Source: Syntrophaceae bacterium (GTDB taxonomy: Bacteria > Desulfobacterota > Syntrophia > Syntrophales > UBA2185). From it: a stretch of 64,000 bases of DNA. The notes below the pieces were generated by a model. It did not search any database. It was not told the DNA's origin and was given only the letters and a program-made list of their open reading frames with translations. Made by a program: the position numbers and the translations under genes. Shown piece by piece: positions 19,310-28,019 of the stretch (position 1 is the first letter of the stretch; every line of letters begins with the position of its first letter). The DNA lies in NCBI GenBank assembly GCA_003153775.1, contig PMBI01000050.1, positions 191,325 through 255,324 of the forward strand. The letters are read 5' to 3'.

Positions 19310-19822
19310 TTAGATTCTTCTCTGTGGTTTCGTTCTCTCGATGGCAATTGATCCGGTTCTATTTATTTCCTCCACACCGAATGACTGGAAGAATTTCAGG
19401 AATGCCGCCGTTTCATCCGGCTGACCCGTCAATTCGAGGATGAAATAATCCGGTGTCATGGTGACGATTCTGCAACCGAACAGTTCAATTGCCCTCAGGA
19501 TATCTGAATAGGCCCCTTCTTTGACGGTAAGGCCGATCAACATCAACTCTCTCTGAATGTAGGATTGTCCCGAGACATCGGAGACTTCGATGACATCCAC
19601 AAGTTTATCCAGTTGTTTCTTTATCTTTTCCGTAAAGTCAGGATCCGATTCGCTGGTCAGGGTGATTCTCGAAACATCCCGGTTCGTAGTTTCCGCCACG
19701 CAAAGGCTCTTGATGTTGTATCCATGGCGGCCAAACACGCCTCCCACACGGGAGAGCACGCCCGGTTGATTGTTTACGAGGATGGAAATAGTCTGTTCCT
19801 GTTCGCGTGCCTTTTTTAACAT
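19310..19822 (-). CDS. ilvH: Acetolactate synthase small (regulatory) subunit, copy 2
   Basis: 170-residue regulatory subunit with an N-terminal ACT domain (TISILVNNQPGVLSRVGGVF, then GYNIKSL) and the usual C-terminal half. It forms a pair with the upstream copy-2 large subunit, separated by 23 bp. Its stop is followed almost at once by the promoter of the isoleucine-controlled unit. Compared with copy 1 it has a different effector-region sequence (CVAETTNRDVSRITL against ANITRNPEITRIVI), which could mean different feedback sensitivity; that is inference. Confidence 0.94.
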   Translation of the reverse strand: MLKKAREQEQTISILVNNQPGVLSRVGGVFGRHGYNIKSLCVAETTNRDVSRITLTSESDPDFTEKIKKQLDKLVDVIEVSDVSGQSYIQRELMLIGLTVKEGAYSDILRAIELFGCRIVTMTPDYFILELTGQPDETAAFLKFFQSFGVEEINRTGSIAIERTKPQRRI

Positions 19823-19845
19823 GATAGATCCTCCGCAATCATTTT

Positions 19846-21519
19846 TCAGTCAAGTCTGTCGTACATCATCTCGATATTCGAGCATCCCGGCGGGATGATG
19901 GGGTAGACATAGTTCTCCGGATCAACAACGGCCTCCAGGAGATAAGGGCCATCGGCCTTTACCATAGCCTCGATGCCCGCCTGCGGATCTTTATCCACGG
20001 CAATTCTGCTCCCCGGGATGCCGAAGCCCCGGGCCACCGCTACAAAATCAACCTTGCTTCCCAATTCAATGGTGTTAAAACGGGCATTGTAAAAAAGGTC
20101 CTGAATCTGGCGGATCATCCCGAGATGCCCATTATTGATGACGACTATCTTTATCGGTAAATTGTAATAGCTGATGGTGGCCAATTCCTGGATGTTCATG
20201 TAGAATCCTCCGTCGCCTGTGATAGCGACGACGGCCCTCTCCGGAGTGCCGATCTTGGCGCCGATAGCTGCGGGCAGGCTGAATCCCATAGTGCCCATGC
20301 CGCCGCTGGTGATGAGACTGCGGGGGCTCCGTGCCTGCCAGGTGCGCACTGTCCATATCTGATTCAGTCCCACATCCGCAGTCACCGTTGTTTCGACAGG
20401 CATGGCCTCCTGTACCATCCGAATAAAATCTCCCGCCAGTCCGCATCCCGTGTCCGCGACTTTTCCGGTGATGGCATCGCGCTCAGACTGTATTCTCTGT
20501 AGCCACTCCGATTTTTCCTTTGCATCTATCAGGGGCAGCAAGGCCGTCAGCGCGTCGCGAATATCCCCGACGTAAGGCAGATTAATCTTGATGCTCTTTC
20601 CGATCGAAGTAGGGTCGATATCGATCTGGGCAATTTTTGCCAGAGGCGCAAATTCTTCGATGAGTGCCGTGCTGCGGTCTGAGAAGCGTGTGCCTATGGC
20701 CAGGATAAAATCGCACTGATGCACCATACTATTTGCCAGTTCATTGCCGTGCGTTCCTATCAACCCCAGGTTGTATCCATTGATGGAGTCAACGGAGCCA
20801 ATGCCCATCATCGTAGTGACGAAAGGAATCTTCGCCTTCTCAATCAGCTCGCGTACCAGAAGAAATGCGTTGCTCAGTTTAACACCACCTCCAATGATGA
20901 GGATCGGTCTTTCGCTCTGATTCAATGTCTTGGCGATCATCTCCAGCTGTTCACGATCTTCTTCAGTCTTGTAGTTCGCCTTCAGCGCAGGGGCAGCTTT
21001 CTCTTCTGCCGCCGGGCATTTCGACGACAGGATGTCGCGGGGGAGATCCACGAGAACCGGACCCGGCCTGCCGGTCTTGGCCAGTTCAAATGCCTGCCGC
21101 AGCGTTGCTGCAAGATTATTCACATCGTGCACCTGATAACTGTGTTTTGTGATAGGCAAGGTTATCCCGATGATGTCCGTTTCCTGGAAGGCATCCTGGC
21201 CCAGGAGGCTCGTGCTCACCTGCGCCGTGAGGGCGACCATGGGCGTTGAGTCCATGAACGCCGTGGCAATGCCCGTCACCAGGTTGGTGGCACCGGGCCC
21301 GGACGTGGCGATACATACGCCTACTTTTCCCGTAGCACGCGCGTAGCCGTCAGCAGCGTGAGCTGCTGCCTGTTCGTGTCGCATGAGATAATGCCGGACC
21401 TCACTGTTTATCAACCGGTCATGGATAGGTAGGGTGTTTGCCCCCGGGTATCCGAAGATTACATCAACCCCTTCCTCCCTTAATATTTGTATGATTATAT
21501 CCGCTCCAATGGTTTCCAT
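19846..21519 (-). CDS. ilvB: Acetolactate synthase large (catalytic) subunit, copy 2
   Basis: 557-residue ThDP/FAD enzyme of the same family as copy 1. Motifs: GYPGANTLPIHD, RHEQAAAHAADGYAR with the ThDP glutamate, TSGPGATNLVTG, and GDGGFYMNIQELATI with NNGHLGMIRQ. It is the first structural gene after a valine-rich leader peptide and terminator hairpins. The ATG at 21519 has AGGAG about 13 nt upstream. The two large subunits are diverged in the N-terminal and linker regions, so they are probably old paralogues with distinct regulation. Confidence 0.96.
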   Translation of the reverse strand: METIGADIIIQILREEGVDVIFGYPGANTLPIHDRLINSEVRHYLMRHEQAAAHAADGYARATGKVGVCIATSGPGATNLVTGIATAFMDSTPMVALTAQVSTSLLGQDAFQETDIIGITLPITKHSYQVHDVNNLAATLRQAFELAKTGRPGPVLVDLPRDILSSKCPAAEEKAAPALKANYKTEEDREQLEMIAKTLNQSERPILIIGGGVKLSNAFLLVRELIEKAKIPFVTTMMGIGSVDSINGYNLGLIGTHGNELANSMVHQCDFILAIGTRFSDRSTALIEEFAPLAKIAQIDIDPTSIGKSIKINLPYVGDIRDALTALLPLIDAKEKSEWLQRIQSERDAITGKVADTGCGLAGDFIRMVQEAMPVETTVTADVGLNQIWTVRTWQARSPRSLITSGGMGTMGFSLPAAIGAKIGTPERAVVAITGDGGFYMNIQELATISYYNLPIKIVVINNGHLGMIRQIQDLFYNARFNTIELGSKVDFVAVARGFGIPGSRIAVDKDPQAGIEAMVKADGPYLLEAVVDPENYVYPIIPPGCSNIEMMYDRLD

Positions 21520-21552
21520 AATTGCTTCTTGCTCCTTAGCTGTTCAGAAAAT

Positions 21553-21584
21553 AAAAAGCCGCCAGTCCATCTGCACAGCGGCTT
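21553..21584 (-). terminator. Second hairpin with T-run before ilvB copy 2
   Basis: Minus strand: AAGCCGC ... GCGGCTT, an inner CAG/CTG pairing, then TTTATTTTC. It lies just downstream of the main attenuator and shares the AGCCGC/GCGGCT arms with it, so alternative cross-pairing between the two hairpins is possible. Confidence 0.6.
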
Positions 21585-21593
21585 GTAAGGCAT

Positions 21594-21625
21594 AAAAAAG
21601 CCGCGGGCTTTAGGGGCCCGCGGCT
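21594..21625 (-). terminator. Attenuator terminator of the valine leader
   Basis: Minus-strand stem AGCCGCGGGC / GCCCGCGGCT with a 7-nt loop followed by six Ts. It begins 20 nt after the leader stop codon and 75-105 nt before the ilvB ATG, as expected for transcription attenuation. Confidence 0.9.
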
Positions 21626-21645
21626 CTTCGTTCTATGTCATTCCG

Positions 21646-21735
21646 TCACAGAAACCGAGCAGCGGTCCCCCGAAGTACAGATACTACTACTACGGCTACG
21701 TTAAGGGTGCTGGTGCTCAGGCTGCAACGGGTCAT
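21646..21735 (-). CDS. Val-rich leader peptide of the ilv operon
   Basis: A 29-codon ORF below the track's cut-off. It starts MTRCSLSTSTL and contains NVAVVVVSVL, six valine codons, all GTA, plus nearby leucines. It is preceded by AAAGG and a consensus-like promoter and is followed at once by a GC-rich hairpin and T-run. Composition and position match the IvbL-type leader that senses charged tRNA-Val/Leu in enterobacteria. Exclusive use of the GTA codon in the run would tie control to one valine tRNA isoacceptor. The attenuation mechanism is inferred, not shown. Confidence 0.87.
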   Translation of the reverse strand: MTRCSLSTSTLNVAVVVVSVLRGTAARFL

Positions 21736-21768
21736 CTGCTTACCTTTGTTCGTTAATCTTGACCTAAT

Positions 21769-21796
21769 CTTATATATAAAAAATCAGATTTGTCAA
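21769..21796 (-). promoter_or_regulatory. Promoter of the ilv operon
   Basis: Minus-strand TTGACA (21796-21791), 16-bp spacer and TATAAG (21774-21769), placed directly after the stop codon of the PBP1A gene and about 33 bp before the valine leader ATG. Confidence 0.75.
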
Positions 21797-21814
21797 GCAA
21801 TTTTTAGGCTTTCG

Positions 21815-23860
21815 TCATTCACGGGGACCGTCCTTATTGAGATTGCTGGTTTCCTCCTGCGTTTCCTTGATCTCTATAGGTACAGCACGAGTCCCTGTCG
21901 TACCCTCGAGAAAGCTCTCGAATATGGCATCCTGGGTAGAGCGTGTAGCCGGAATGCCCGTGTGAGGTTCCACCTTGATGAAAACGATTCCGTCCGGCAC
22001 GGGAAAAACTTCCCTGGGCCTTCCTTGCAGGGCCTTTTCCATAAAATAGAGCCAAATGGGAGCAGCCGCCCTGCCTCCTACTTCTTCTCTGCCGAGTGAG
22101 GTTTCCTGGTCAAAGCCAACCCATACCCCGGCCACGAGAGACGGTGTAAAGCCTATGAACCAGGCATCCCTCGTATCATCTGTCGTTCCCGTCTTGGCTG
22201 CCACGGGCCTGCCGATGCTCTTTACCCTTCTGCCTGTGCCGCTTTCCACGACATCCTGCATGACATAGGACGTCATGAATGCTATGCGCGGGTCAATCAC
22301 ATCCTCACTTCTTACCTGGGTCTCTTCAAAGACATGACCCGTCCGATCAACGATCTTCTTGATGAAAAAAGGAACGACCCTCTTGCCTTGATTTGCCAGG
22401 ACACCGTATCCCCTTATCATTTCCTGCAGGGTGACCCCCGACGTACCCAGGGCCAGAGAGAGGTTCTTTGACAGGGGAGAAGTTATCCCCATATTCGTGG
22501 CATAAGCAGCGGCATAGTCGACACCGATCTCCTGGAGAATCTTTATCGTAATGATATTTCGTGACTGCACGAGGGCGTTTCTAAGCGTGGTCGGCCCATT
22601 AAATTTACCATCGAAATTTCTCGGTTTCCAGAAACCGTCAGGAGATGATCTGTCTTCATACACAATGGGGGCGTCCAGTATGCGCGTTGACGGTGTCATC
22701 CCCTTGTCGAAAGCGGCCGTGTATATGAATGGCTTAAATGCCGATCCCGGCTGCCTCCGCGACTGGGTGGCACGGTTGAATTCACTCTTTTTGAAATCCC
22801 TGCCTCCCACCATAGCTGTGATAGCACCGGTCTTCACCTCCATACAGAGAAGAGCCCCCTGAACGAGCCCCTTCTCATACTTCTCGCGGTCTTCCAATTC
22901 TTGAAGACCCCTTTCTACTGCGTCCCGTGCCGCCTTCTGCATTTCTATGTTAAGGGTCGTGTAGACCTCAAGGCCTTCCCTGTACAACACGTCGCTCCCG
23001 TATTTTTCCAGAATGTATTTCCGGATGTTTTCGACAAAATAAGGGGCGATTTTTTCTTTAGGTCTGATGGACTTGAGGGCTATAGGCGCTGCAAGTGCCC
23101 GCTCTTTCTCTGCTGCGGTGATGTATTCGTCTTCTACCATCCTCTCAAGCACGTATGCCTGTCTCTGGCGGGCACGGTCGAAATGAAGGAAAGGAGAATA
23201 GCTGCTCGGCGCCTTGGGAAGACCGGCCAGGAGTGAGGCTTCCGCGAGGTTCAGATGTCTCGCGCTTTTTCCAAAATATCCTTGTGATGCCGCCTCAATG
23301 CCGTAAGTGCCGTGTCCTAAATATATGTGGTTGAGGTATAAGTTCATGATTTCGTCTTTGGAAAGATACTTGTCAATCTTATAGGCTAAGATGGCCTCCT
23401 TGATTTTTCTCACGTAGCTTCTTTCCGAAGACAGATAAAGGGACTTAGCCACCTGCTGTGTTATCGTGCTTCCGCCCTGAACTATGCGACCGGCTTCGAT
23501 ATTCTTATAGAAAGCCCTTGTCATGCTCACCAAATCAAAGCCGGTATGCTGATAAAATCTCGCGTCTTCCGCGGCGACAAAGGCCTGAACGACCACCTTT
23601 GGAACGTCGGAGAGCTTAATGATTTTTCTATCTTCCATGAAGAATTCATCGATTAATTCATTATTGTCTGCGTACACCCGCGTGGCGATGCTGGGACGGT
23701 AATCCTTTAAGGCGGCTATGCTGGGCAATTCCTGGTGAAGCACGTAGTACAAGATACTGCTTACGATGATTGCCAGAACAACAAGGCACAGTGTGGCTAC
23801 CAGCAATACTGTGCCAAGGCGTGAGCGTTTAGGTTGCGTTTTCTTGTCCCTTGGTCTCAT
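21815..23860 (-). CDS. mrcA: Bifunctional penicillin-binding protein 1A
   Basis: Peptidoglycan glycosyltransferase and DD-transpeptidase anchored in the inner membrane. 681 residues: a basic N-terminus, one transmembrane helix at about 15-40 (LLVATLCLVVLAIIVSSIL), a GT51 domain with EDARFYQHTGFD and GGSTITQQVAKSLYL, and a transpeptidase domain with the active serine in GSAFKPF, the SRN motif and KTGTTDD. It ends shortly after the transpeptidase fold with a short basic/acidic tail. It overlaps tatC by 4 nt, so tatB-tatC-mrcA behaves as one operon. The name assumes the PBP1A class A type. Confidence 0.93.
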   Translation of the reverse strand: MRPRDKKTQPKRSRLGTVLLVATLCLVVLAIIVSSILYYVLHQELPSIAALKDYRPSIATRVYADNNELIDEFFMEDRKIIKLSDVPKVVVQAFVAAEDARFYQHTGFDLVSMTRAFYKNIEAGRIVQGGSTITQQVAKSLYLSSERSYVRKIKEAILAYKIDKYLSKDEIMNLYLNHIYLGHGTYGIEAASQGYFGKSARHLNLAEASLLAGLPKAPSSYSPFLHFDRARQRQAYVLERMVEDEYITAAEKERALAAPIALKSIRPKEKIAPYFVENIRKYILEKYGSDVLYREGLEVYTTLNIEMQKAARDAVERGLQELEDREKYEKGLVQGALLCMEVKTGAITAMVGGRDFKKSEFNRATQSRRQPGSAFKPFIYTAAFDKGMTPSTRILDAPIVYEDRSSPDGFWKPRNFDGKFNGPTTLRNALVQSRNIITIKILQEIGVDYAAAYATNMGITSPLSKNLSLALGTSGVTLQEMIRGYGVLANQGKRVVPFFIKKIVDRTGHVFEETQVRSEDVIDPRIAFMTSYVMQDVVESGTGRRVKSIGRPVAAKTGTTDDTRDAWFIGFTPSLVAGVWVGFDQETSLGREEVGGRAAAPIWLYFMEKALQGRPREVFPVPDGIVFIKVEPHTGIPATRSTQDAIFESFLEGTTGTRAVPIEIKETQEETSNLNKDGPRE

Positions 23861-24627
23861 ATTTCCTTTTGATCGTCTTTCAAATCTTCCTCCTTGGGGC
23901 GCTTCTTCTCGGCGAGCTTGGCTACGATTATACCAATCTCATAAAGGCCCATCAAGGGCACAGCCATGATGATCTGGGTGATCGCATCAGGGGAAGGCGT
24001 CAGGATTGCAGCGGCGATAAATATTATGAGTATGGCGTAACGCCTGTTTCGCGACAACATTTTTGAATTTACAACGCCGATTTTGGCCAAGAAGAAGATA
24101 ACGACAGGGAGTTCAAAGGACAAACCAAACGCAAGCAGCAGCTTCAGGGAGAAAGAAAGATACTCCCGCAGTGAAAGCATGGGCCTGAGAAAGTCCGATG
24201 AAAATTCCACAAAGAAACCGAATGCCGGAGGAAGGGCAAGGTAATATCCGAATAGTATGCCGCAAATAAACAGAGTGGTGGAAGAGATAACGAAGGGAAG
24301 CATATATTTCTTCTCTGTCTTATAAAGGCCGGGTGAGATGAATTTCCACAGTTGGTAAAGGATGTAGGGGCTTGTAAGAAAAAGGGACGCATAGAAAGAG
24401 ATTTTCATGTAGTTGAAAAACGCCTCGGGCAGGCTGGTGTATATCATGTAGCTGTTCGGAGGCAGGACCCGGTGCAGAGGTCTTGTAATAATCTGGAACA
24501 GCCATTCCTTAAAATACCAACAGACGCCGAAACCGATAGCTGCTGCAATCATTATGCGGATGATTCTGGTCCGCAATTCCTCGAGATGAGCGGTAAACGG
24601 CATTTTTTCTTCTACAGGGTCTTCCAT
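23857..24627 (-). CDS. tatC: Sec-independent protein translocase TatC
   Basis: Six-helix inner-membrane receptor for twin-arginine signal peptides. The 256-residue sequence has the family start FTAHLEELRTRIIRI, the conserved P/E loop region (SLPEAFFNYMKISF) and SPYILYQLWKFISPGLYKTEKK, followed by further hydrophobic helices. It extends into a charged tail (KRPKEEDLKDD). It lies 57 bp downstream of a TatA/B-type gene and overlaps mrcA by 4 nt. The Tat pathway would export folded redox enzymes, in keeping with an anaerobic respiratory or syntrophic lifestyle (inference). Confidence 0.96.
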   Translation of the reverse strand: MEDPVEEKMPFTAHLEELRTRIIRIMIAAAIGFGVCWYFKEWLFQIITRPLHRVLPPNSYMIYTSLPEAFFNYMKISFYASLFLTSPYILYQLWKFISPGLYKTEKKYMLPFVISSTTLFICGILFGYYLALPPAFGFFVEFSSDFLRPMLSLREYLSFSLKLLLAFGLSFELPVVIFFLAKIGVVNSKMLSRNRRYAILIIFIAAAILTPSPDAITQIIMAVPLMGLYEIGIIVAKLAEKKRPKEEDLKDDQKEI

Positions 24628-24684
24628 AGATTAAGTATCAGCGTCTCCTTTTATAATAAATTGATTCTAAGTTGATTTGTGAAT

Positions 24685-25002
24685 TCAAGATTGAGCTTTA
24701 AAAGTGGAATCTTTTTGGGGGGGTTCTCTTCTATCGTCTCTACCATGCGGCGACGACTTATGATCATCATGATCGCTTTCCTTACCAAAGAGCAGTGAAT
24801 CTTTAAAGTCATTTACTTCTTTCTTGACATCATCGGGCTTGAGGGTGTCCTTGATGTTGTCCGTCACATCGTCGGCCGCCCGACGAAATTCGGAGAGACC
24901 TTTGCCGAGGGATTTGGCAAGATCCGGCAGCTTCTTGGGACCCACGACGATCAATGCGATAACTGCTATTACGATGAGCTCAGGCAAACCGATCCCGAAC
25001 AT
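24685..25002 (-). CDS. tatB: Twin-arginine translocase subunit TatA/TatB
   Basis: 105-residue single-pass protein. The N-terminus [20 protein letters not shown] with the glutamate at position 8, the hinge [13 protein letters not shown] and an amphipathic helix ([16 protein letters not shown]) define the TatA/B fold; the rest is a charged, probably disordered tail with [14 protein letters not shown]. The N-terminal E and GPKKLP favour TatB, but single TatA-type proteins can look the same. It is the first gene of tatB-tatC-mrcA and has its own promoter-like sequence upstream. Confidence 0.88.
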   Translation of the reverse strand: MFGIGLPELIVIAVIALIVVGPKKLPDLAKSLGKGLSEFRRAADDVTDNIKDTLKPDDVKKEVNDFKDSLLFGKESDHDDHKSSPHGRDDRREPPQKDSTFKAQS

Positions 25003-25034
25003 GATTTCAACCTCTTATTCGCTTAATCGCCTTG

Positions 25035-25062
25035 AATATATATCTATTTGTACATTTGTCAA
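25035..25062 (-). promoter_or_regulatory. Promoter of tatB-tatC-mrcA
   Basis: Minus-strand TTGACA (25062-25057), 16-bp spacer and TATATT (25040-25035), about 33 bp before the tatB ATG. Confidence 0.6.
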
Positions 25063-25178
25063 TGTTTTTCCAAGGACAGATAACGCCGTCTTCGCGCTTG
25101 GAAAATTTTTGCGTTCTCATTGCTTTTGTGCTAAAAGCTTGTGCCTGTGTAGAAAAACCCTTGCAGGGATGGTGACCA

Positions 25179-26234
25179 ATGTCTCGAAAAACGGGTATTG
25201 TTAGGGATGAAAGGTATTTGAGGCATGACGCCGGATTCGGACATCCCGAATCGCCAGAGAGGCTTGGAGCGACCTACGCGATGCTTGATGCCCCTGATAT
25301 GGCCGGACAGTTTGTCGAAATTGAGCCGCGTTATGCCACCCATGAAGAGATTGGGATGATTCATTCTCTTTCTTACATAAGTCTTGTCGCCTCCACTGCG
25401 GGGAAGATATTTGTTCCCCTTGATCCCGATACGGCTGCCACACCGGAATCATATGATGTTGCGAAGCTGGCGGTGGGAGGGCTGTTTAACGCCATTGACA
25501 GCGTTGTATCGGGTGAAGTCGACAATGCCTTTGCCTTTGTCAGACCTCCCGGACATCACGCGGGAGTATCCAATGCTGCCGGCTTCTGCCTCTTCAATAA
25601 TATTGCCATAGGCGCCATGCATGCTATTGCCAAGCACAAGATGGAGAGGATTCTGGTAGTCGACTGGGATCTTCACCACGGGAACGGCACCCAGGCGCAG
25701 TTCTATGAGGACCCGAGGGTTTTGTATTTCTCAACGCATCAGTATCCATATTATCCGGGTACAGGCGCCATAGAAGAAATCGGACGGGGGAAGGGTATCG
25801 GCTACAATATCAATATACCCTTGAGACCAGGCACAGACAGCGCTCAGTACGTCAAGATTTTTAAAAAGATTATCTATCCCGTCTCCGTGAAGTTTAAGCC
25901 CGAGCTGGTTCTCATCTCAGCCGGTTTCGATCCTTATTATAAGGACCCTCTCGGAGGAATGAAGGTTACGCCCGCCGGATTTGCCTGTCTGACGCGTATT
26001 CTCATGGATATTGCCGATAAGTGCTGCGGTGGAAAAGTGGTTGCAACCCTTGAAGGCGGATATCATATCAGTGGGCTCGCAGAGTCGATAAAAGCGGTAC
26101 TTATCGAAATGAGGGACGGTACGCATGTGAAGGATGATGAGCTGGAGCGAATTGCAAATGAGGCAGACAGCAATACGGATCCCGTCATCAAGAAAGTGAT
26201 TGATCAGATAAATCCTTACTGGCGGCTGTCATGA
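25179..26234 (+). CDS. Histone deacetylase family (AcuC/HDAC-like) amidohydrolase
   Basis: 351-residue Zn-dependent deacetylase of the arginase/HDAC fold. Catalytic and metal motifs are intact: RPPGHHA (tandem histidines), DWDLHHGNGTQ (zinc Asp/His), HQYPYYPGTG and SAGFDPYYKDPLGGMK (second zinc Asp), and a late EGGYH. Bacterial members act on acetylpolyamines, acetoin-pathway acetyl-CoA synthetase or unknown amides; the substrate here is unknown. It is transcribed towards gatC, 30 bp away, and may share its transcript. It is divergent from tatB. Confidence 0.9.
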   Translation: MSRKTGIVRDERYLRHDAGFGHPESPERLGATYAMLDAPDMAGQFVEIEPRYATHEEIGMIHSLSYISLVASTAGKIFVPLDPDTAATPESYDVAKLAVGGLFNAIDSVVSGEVDNAFAFVRPPGHHAGVSNAAGFCLFNNIAIGAMHAIAKHKMERILVVDWDLHHGNGTQAQFYEDPRVLYFSTHQYPYYPGTGAIEEIGRGKGIGYNINIPLRPGTDSAQYVKIFKKIIYPVSVKFKPELVLISAGFDPYYKDPLGGMKVTPAGFACLTRILMDIADKCCGGKVVATLEGGYHISGLAESIKAVLIEMRDGTHVKDDELERIANEADSNTDPVIKKVIDQINPYWRLS

Positions 26235-26264
26235 GTTCATTCTTGCGGTTATGAGGATGCGGCG

Positions 26265-26552
26265 TTGAAAATCACAAAAGAAGAAGTTGAATACGTTGCT
26301 CATCTGGCGAGGCTTGATTTCAGAGAAGAAGAGAAGGTGAAATTTACCTCACAGCTAAATGATATCCTGATGTATATGGATAAGTTGAATGAAGCAGACA
26401 CAGCCGGCATTGAACCGATGAGTCATGCCATTGCCCTTCAGAATGCCTTCAGAGAAGATACTGTCAAAGATTCCCTCAGCCATGAACTCTCCCTGTCCAA
26501 CGCACCCGAAGCAAGGGGCCCGTTTTTCCGGGTGCCGAAAGTCATAGAATAG
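26265..26552 (+). CDS. gatC: Asp/Glu-tRNA(Asn/Gln) amidotransferase subunit C
   Basis: Small subunit that stabilises GatA in the GatCAB amidotransferase, which converts misacylated Glu-tRNA(Gln) or Asp-tRNA(Asn) to the amides. The 95-residue sequence KITKEEVEYVAHLARLDF and the C-terminal ARGPFFRVPKVIE are diagnostic. The start is TTG at 26265, with GAGGA about 8 nt upstream. It is followed after 9 bp by gatA and then gatB. Confidence 0.96.
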   Translation: MKITKEEVEYVAHLARLDFREEEKVKFTSQLNDILMYMDKLNEADTAGIEPMSHAIALQNAFREDTVKDSLSHELSLSNAPEARGPFFRVPKVIE

Positions 26553-26561
26553 CGGGGCGGC

Positions 26562-28019
26562 ATGGAACTCCATCAGTTGACAATTCACGAGTTGCAGAAA
26601 TTGATCAGGTCGAAAGAGGTAAATTCCTCGGATATAGTCAAATCCGTATTCAAGAGGATTGACGCCGTAGAAGGCAGTGTTCATGCATATATCACCCTGA
26701 TGAAGGAACATGCATTTGAAGAGGCCGCCAAAGCAGACCGCTGTATCAGGGAAGGAAACATCCGTGCGCTGACGGGAATACCCGTAGCCCTCAAAGATAT
26801 CGTCTGTACGAAAGGTTTCTTGACGACCTGCGGGTCCCGCATCCTGCATAACTTTATCCCGCCTTACGATGCCACGGTGGTGGAGAAATTGAAGGAAGCC
26901 GGCGCAGTGTTCACAGGCAAGACGAATATGGATGAATTTGCCATGGGTTCATCCACGGAGACCTCATATTTTGGGATAACGAAAAATCCCTGGGCCCTCG
27001 ACAGGATACCCGGCGGGTCGAGCGGCGGGTCCGCCGCCGCCGTGGCCGCTGACCTTTGCATTGCCTCCATCGGTTCCGATACAGGCGGCTCCATCAGGCA
27101 GCCCGCAGCTTTATGCGGTGTGGTGGGAATGAAACCGACCTACGGAAGGGTATCCAGGTACGGACTCATTGCCTTTGCCTCCTCCCTGGATCAGATTGGT
27201 CCTTTTACAAAAGATGTTGAAGACTGCGCCATCATGATGAATGTTATCGCCGGCCATGACCCGAGAGAGTCTACATCTGTGCCCCTGGACGTGCCTGATT
27301 ACACGGCATTCCTCTCACGGGGGATTGACGGCTTCAAAGTGGGGATTCCGAAGGAGTACTTCATCGAAGGCATTGACCCGGAGATAACGGAGGCCATGAG
27401 AGGGGCCATGAAGGCCATCGAGGGCTTGGGAGCAACTTGTGTCGAGATATCCCTTCCCCATACGGAATATTGCCTGGCCGTGTATTACATCATTGCCCCC
27501 GCAGAGGCCAGTTCCAATCTGGCCCGGTATGACGGTGTGAAGTACGGATTCCGGGCGGACGACTGCAAAGACCTTTTGGATATGTATAAGAAGACACGTT
27601 CCGCAGGTTTCGGGGCCGAGGTAAAAAGGCGGATAATGATAGGGACGTACGCGCTGTCTTCCGGCTATTACGATGCCTACTATAAGAAGGCTTCCCAGGT
27701 GCGGGCGTTGATTAAGCGGGATTTTGAAGAGGCATGGAAACATTGTGACGTAATCCTTACGCCGACAACCCCCACGCCTGCATTCAAGATCGGCGAGAAG
27801 ATTGATGATCCCCTGCAAATGTACCTCTCCGATATATTCACCATATCAACAAACCTGGCTGGTATACCGGGCATATCCGTGCCGTGCGGGTTTACACGGC
27901 AAGGACTCCCTATAGGAGCCCAGTTCCTGGCAGGGCATTTTGAAGAAGGAAAATTGATTCAAATTGCCGCTGCATTTGAAAAGCAGGCAAACCTAAAGCA
28001 GAGGAGACCGAATCTCTGA
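26562..28019 (+). CDS. gatA: Asp/Glu-tRNA(Asn/Gln) amidotransferase subunit A
   Basis: Amidase subunit that releases ammonia from glutamine. 485 residues with the Ser-cisSer-Lys amidase signature: lysine in [14 protein letters not shown], the [14 protein letters not shown] stretch and the nucleophile region [21 protein letters not shown]. Normal length. Its stop overlaps the gatB start by one base (TGATG), so the subunits are translationally coupled. Confidence 0.97.
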   Translation: MELHQLTIHELQKLIRSKEVNSSDIVKSVFKRIDAVEGSVHAYITLMKEHAFEEAAKADRCIREGNIRALTGIPVALKDIVCTKGFLTTCGSRILHNFIPPYDATVVEKLKEAGAVFTGKTNMDEFAMGSSTETSYFGITKNPWALDRIPGGSSGGSAAAVAADLCIASIGSDTGGSIRQPAALCGVVGMKPTYGRVSRYGLIAFASSLDQIGPFTKDVEDCAIMMNVIAGHDPRESTSVPLDVPDYTAFLSRGIDGFKVGIPKEYFIEGIDPEITEAMRGAMKAIEGLGATCVEISLPHTEYCLAVYYIIAPAEASSNLARYDGVKYGFRADDCKDLLDMYKKTRSAGFGAEVKRRIMIGTYALSSGYYDAYYKKASQVRALIKRDFEEAWKHCDVILTPTTPTPAFKIGEKIDDPLQMYLSDIFTISTNLAGIPGISVPCGFTRQGLPIGAQFLAGHFEEGKLIQIAAAFEKQANLKQRRPNL

